NCBI GenBank assembly: GCA_018067325.1
Contig: JAGPUU010000375.1
Coordinates: 1 to 9,485 of the forward strand
Origin: Amphritea sp.
GTDB taxonomy: Bacteria; Pseudomonadota; Gammaproteobacteria; Pseudomonadales; Balneatricaceae
Length of the DNA stretch: 9,485 nucleotides
Direction of reading: 5' to 3'
The notes under the pieces are model-generated. The model was not told the origin of the DNA and ran no database searches. It worked only from the letters and a program-made list of their open reading frames with translations. Shown one piece after another: positions 6,754 to 9,485 of this stretch (the stretch's first letter is position 1; every line of letters begins with the position of its first letter). A program made the translations under genes and the position numbers.

Positions 6754-6882
6754 TCAATCTGACAATGATTGAACGGTGACGGTGCGGCTATTAAGTAACA
6801 TTAGCCGGCAGCAGAGGATGGTCGATGAACCATAACGATTCAGTTCAACGCGAAAATCGTTGAGCGTATACAGAGAAGGCAT
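6754..6882 (-). CDS. Possible small ORF (42 aa) upstream of the acyl-CoA synthetase
   Basis: The frame runs from an ATG at 6882 to a TGA at 6754-6756 and ends 71 bp before the synthetase start. The product begins MPSLYTLNDFRVELNRYG and ends NSRTVTVQSLSD, with two adjacent cysteines in the middle. Codon use (CTG, GAA, GTT, CGC, CGT) resembles the flanking genes. The ribosome binding site is weak (GAG five bases before ATG). I do not recognise the protein. The same DNA contains several inverted repeats, so it may be a structured leader RNA and not a gene. Confidence 0.25.
   Translation of the reverse strand: MPSLYTLNDFRVELNRYGSSTILCCRLMLLNSRTVTVQSLSD
6786..6861 (-). repeat. Cluster of three short inverted repeats in the synthetase leader
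   Basis: GGCTA (6786-6790) pairs with TAGCC (6802-6806). ATGGT (6818-6822) pairs with ACCAT (6829-6833). AACGATT (6834-6840) pairs with AATCGTT (6855-6861). An alternative pairing, TCAACG (6845-6850) with CGTTGA (6858-6863), excludes the third stem. Each stem is short, but the second and third are contiguous and the third has two competing forms, so a structured 5' leader is possible. Confidence 0.35.
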
Positions 6883-7044
6883 TTTTACTCGCTTCCGACC
6901 ATAAGTATCAGTCAGTATTTTTATTATTCTGAGTCTTAGTGTTCTATGTTGCCTGCTTAGTAAACACCCTAATCTTTGCCGTAAGTTGTCTGAATTCTAA
7001 CAAAATGTAACAAGCTATATGGCGCAGATCCATTTACTATAGAA

Positions 7045-7070
7045 TGCGTTAATAACATCAACTGAACGCA
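7045..7070. promoter_or_regulatory. Spaced palindrome TGCGTT-N14-AACGCA before the histidine kinase
   Basis: The 6-bp arms at 7045-7050 and 7065-7070 are exact inverted copies with centres 20 bp apart, ending 16 bp before the kinase ATG. The geometry would suit a dimeric DNA-binding protein. With only six matching bases per arm, chance cannot be excluded. Confidence 0.3.
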
Positions 7071-7086
7071 CTAAGACGACGGCAAA

Positions 7087-9485
7087 ATGCATTTCAGACC
7101 GAAACTGATGCAACGCTTCTTTCTTACCCTGCTGATTATCATCTCGATGATTTTTGTCACGGTTTACTTTTACTCAGTGCCCGTCATTCAGAAAAAAGTC
7201 TTTGAAATTGAGCGTAATGCCAGTCACATCGCTATTAACAGCGTCTTCTCACTCGCCAGCAAGATGTATTCCGACACTGAAAAGTATCGAAGTCAGGCAC
7301 TGGATTCCCATAAAAAAAGACTAAGATCAGTCGTCAGGCTGACAGAATCCTATATCGCCAGTAGCTTTTCCGATGCCTTAAGTAATGGCCAGACAGAAGC
7401 GCAGGCTCGTCAGGCTATTTTTGAGAAGATCAGAGATCTTAAATATGGTGAAAACGACTATATCTGGATATCCGATTACAACGGCATCTTCCTCTCCCAT
7501 CCAGACCCTCGTTACCACGGTAAAGATGCGACAGCCCTATTTAACTCCCAAGGTGAAGCCGCCGTTCCGGCACTCATTAAACTAGCCCTGAATCAGGGTG
7601 AAGGGTTTTATCAATATCAGTGGAATCGCCTGAACGCAGCAAGACCGCTGGATAAAGTCTCATTTGTTAAGAACTATCCAGAGTGGGGCTTTATCGTAGG
7701 CTCCGGTGTCTATCTGGATGATCTGGAAGCAGACATTGAACAGATTCGTACCGAGGCATTAGATGAACTGCGCGAAGGTATAAAAGAGATCAAAATAGCC
7801 TCCTCTGGCTATCTGTTTGTTTTTGATGCAAACATCAATATGCTAATCCACCCAAACTCCAATATTGATGGCACAAACTTTCTTGATCTAACCAATCCGG
7901 TAACCGGTCGGGCAATAGCACAAGACCTGATTCAGGTCGCCGATACTGGAAAAGAGCTTTACTACAAGTGGGATCGCCCCAATGATCCCGGCAATTATAA
8001 ATACGAAAAATTGTCACTGGTGCGCTACCTACCAGGCTTTGACTGGTATATCGGCTCTTCGGTCTATGTCGATGAACTACGCAGCAGCTCTGAGCTACTA
8101 ACTGAACGAATTATCACTATCGCAGCCATTGCCCTACTCGTAGCATTGATATTGATGCTGCTGTTTAGCCAGTGGATTACCCAACCGATAAAACGGCTGG
8201 CCGATACTGCTGTAAGAATCTCTGCGGGTGAGTTGACCGCCAAAAGCGGTATCCGTCGCGATGATGAAGTAGGCCTGCTGGCAAATACGTTTGACACAAT
8301 GGTGGAACGCTTACGTGACTCTATCCAGAACCTGGACACTAAAGTTGAACAACGTACCCATGCGCTCGCTGAAAAAAACCAACAGCTCGTTATCGCCTCA
8401 GAATCGATGGCCCGCACTAAAGAAGCGCTCTCCCATGCAGAGCAGCGCCAGCGCTTGATTCTTGATGCATTGCCTGCCCAAATCACCTACCTGGATACCA
8501 ATCTCAATATTCTGTTTGTAAACCAGGGATTTGCCGACACCCTGCAACAGGATAAGGCCAAGATGATCAATCAGCCTTTACAGCGGATCATCGGCAATAC
8601 AGCATTTTCTCAATTCAAGTTGCTACTGGATGAAGCTCTGCAAGGTAAGCAATCTACAACAGAATATACTGAGCACAACGACAATACCGATGACCTCCAG
8701 AAGGATAAAGTTCGCAAACGGATTCTAATTCCCTGCTTTAATCCAGACCAGGATGTAAACGGTATCCTTATCCTGACCTTTGACATCACCGCAGAGAAGG
8801 ACGCCGAACGCCAATTAAATGAAGCGCAGCGGATGAATGCTGTAGGCCAGATGTCTGGGGGGCTGGCCCATGATTTCAATAACCTTCTGACGATCATTCT
8901 CGGCAACCTCTACTCAGTGGGAGACCGCTATGCCAGTGAGAGTGACGTGCAGCGCTACTTAGAACCCGCCATTAGGGCCACCCGGCGCGGAGCTGACATT
9001 ACCAGCCGGCTGCTATCCTTTTCCCGTCGACAACCGCTCTCGCCTAACCTGGTCGATCTCGACAAGCTGTTACATGACACAACTGAGCTACTGTCTAACT
9101 CACTGCCTGATAATATCAATATCAGCATCGACATCAGTACCTCAAACCTTCTGCCTTTTGTCGACCCCGGCAGGCTTGAAGACGCCTTAGTGAACCTAGC
9201 ATTCAACGCCAGAGATGCAATGCCAGAGGGTGGCGAACTGAGTTTTACCAGCCGGACTATTGACGTCACAAACCTATTAGTATTGGATGAGAATGTACTG
9301 CCCGGAACCTATAGCGAGATATGTATCAGTGATACCGGCTCAGGCTTTTCAGACCAGGCTCTAGTACAGTGTTTTGAGCCCTTCTTTACCAGCAAGCGAA
9401 ATGGCGCTGGTTCAGGCCTGGGGCTGAGTATGGTGTACGGTTTTGTGAAACAGTCAAAGGGCTATATCAGTATTCAGAACACAGC
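7087..9485 (+). CDS. Membrane histidine kinase, two Cache modules-HAMP-PAS-HisKA-HATPase (3' end outside window)
   Basis: This inner-membrane sensor kinase would autophosphorylate a histidine in response to a periplasmic ligand. The 799 visible codons show a first membrane helix at about residues 11-34. Two periplasmic Cache-like modules follow, with YIWISDYNGIFLSHP at 125-139 and YLFVFDANINMLIHP at 242-256. A second helix is at about 342-361, a HAMP linker at about 362-415 and a coiled coil at about 410-455. A PAS domain lies at roughly 455-580. The H-box GGLAHDFNN has the phosphoacceptor His595. The ATPase N-box includes Asn707, G1 is DTGSG (749-753), then FEPFFTSK (763-770) and GSGLGLSMVYG. 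The frame is open at the edge; kinases with an AHDFNN box often continue into a receiver domain. An in-frame TAA at 7072-7074 limits the start to ATG 7087 (ribosome site weak) or ATG 7108. It is divergent from the acyl-CoA synthetase. Its signal and response regulator are unknown. Confidence 0.93.
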   Translation, partial: MHFRPKLMQRFFLTLLIIISMIFVTVYFYSVPVIQKKVFEIERNASHIAINSVFSLASKMYSDTEKYRSQALDSHKKRLRSVVRLTESYIASSFSDALSNGQTEAQARQAIFEKIRDLKYGENDYIWISDYNGIFLSHPDPRYHGKDATALFNSQGEAAVPALIKLALNQGEGFYQYQWNRLNAARPLDKVSFVKNYPEWGFIVGSGVYLDDLEADIEQIRTEALDELREGIKEIKIASSGYLFVFDANINMLIHPNSNIDGTNFLDLTNPVTGRAIAQDLIQVADTGKELYYKWDRPNDPGNYKYEKLSLVRYLPGFDWYIGSSVYVDELRSSSELLTERIITIAAIALLVALILMLLFSQWITQPIKRLADTAVRISAGELTAKSGIRRDDEVGLLANTFDTMVERLRDSIQNLDTKVEQRTHALAEKNQQLVIASESMARTKEALSHAEQRQRLILDALPAQITYLDTNLNILFVNQGFADTLQQDKAKMINQPLQRIIGNTAFSQFKLLLDEALQGKQSTTEYTEHNDNTDDLQKDKVRKRILIPCFNPDQDVNGILILTFDITAEKDAERQLNEAQRMNAVGQMSGGLAHDFNNLLTIILGNLYSVGDRYASESDVQRYLEPAIRATRRGADITSRLLSFSRRQPLSPNLVDLDKLLHDTTELLSNSLPDNINISIDISTSNLLPFVDPGRLEDALVNLAFNARDAMPEGGELSFTSRTIDVTNLLVLDENVLPGTYSEICISDTGSGFSDQALVQCFEPFFTSKRNGAGSGLGLSMVYGFVKQSKGYISIQNT

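Larger units (their letters stand above)
6683..7086. promoter_or_regulatory. Divergent 404-bp control region between synthetase and histidine kinase
   Basis: This region holds the synthetase leader on the minus strand and the kinase promoter on the plus strand. I could not identify a convincing -35/-10 pair for either. It contains three closely spaced inverted repeats at 6786-6861, a possible 42-codon ORF (minus, 6754-6882) and a spaced palindrome at 7045-7070. Its middle part (about 6900-7020) is AT-rich, as expected for promoters. Confidence 0.5.

Noticed and set aside
6683..7086. Sigma-70 promoters for the synthetase and kinase
   Set aside because: Several TATAGA- or TAGAAT-like hexamers exist (for example around 7038-7045), but none has an acceptable -35 at 16-18 bp.
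7835..9269. Several minus-strand open frames opposite the histidine kinase
   Set aside because: The plus strand encodes a continuous kinase with all expected motifs; the antisense products are serine- and arginine-rich shadow translations.

Overview
The window looks like chromosomal DNA from a free-living, probably marine, gammaproteobacterium, perhaps of the Oceanospirillaceae type. The basis is protein character (DmdC/FadE-like acyl-CoA dehydrogenase, 249-residue EtfB, OruR/VirS-type AraC regulator, Cache-sensing histidine kinase), moderate GC and long well-formed genes. The taxonomic call is an inference. No mobile element, CRISPR array, tRNA or rRNA is visible.

Left block (1-2943, minus strand): transcription would run etfB > etfA > acyl-CoA dehydrogenase. 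The two ETF genes are 11 bp apart and the dehydrogenase follows 48 bp later, running off the left edge. This pairs a dehydrogenase with its own electron acceptor. A 193-bp divergent control region (2944-3136) separates the block from a plus-strand AraC-family regulator (3137-4147). That region carries six same-orientation copies of a T(A/C)GGA(C/A)A-like box, five of them at 19-24 bp spacing, which looks like a regulator-binding array.

Middle block (4148-5047): the regulator gene is followed by an untranslated stretch with a good intrinsic terminator (4283-4320). Convergent to it is a 175-residue shortened EtfB paralogue that lacks both the nucleotide-binding motif and the dehydrogenase-recognition loop of the true EtfB. 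It is separated by an intercistronic 17-position stem-loop from an upstream AMP-forming acyl-CoA synthetase (5048-6682), and the two probably share a transcript.

Right block (6683-9485): a 404-bp divergent region holds the synthetase leader, with a possible 42-codon ORF or structured RNA. It is followed by a plus-strand membrane histidine kinase (two Cache modules, HAMP, PAS, HisKA, HATPase) cut by the right edge.

Taken together, the synthetase would activate a carboxylic acid to its CoA ester, the dehydrogenase would oxidise it, and ETF would carry the electrons towards the quinone pool. The AraC protein is the obvious local regulator and the kinase a possible second one. The substrate cannot be read from the sequence. 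No hydratase, thiolase or ETF-quinone oxidoreductase lies in the window. The most unusual items are the degenerate EtfB paralogue and the repeat array in front of etfB/araC.
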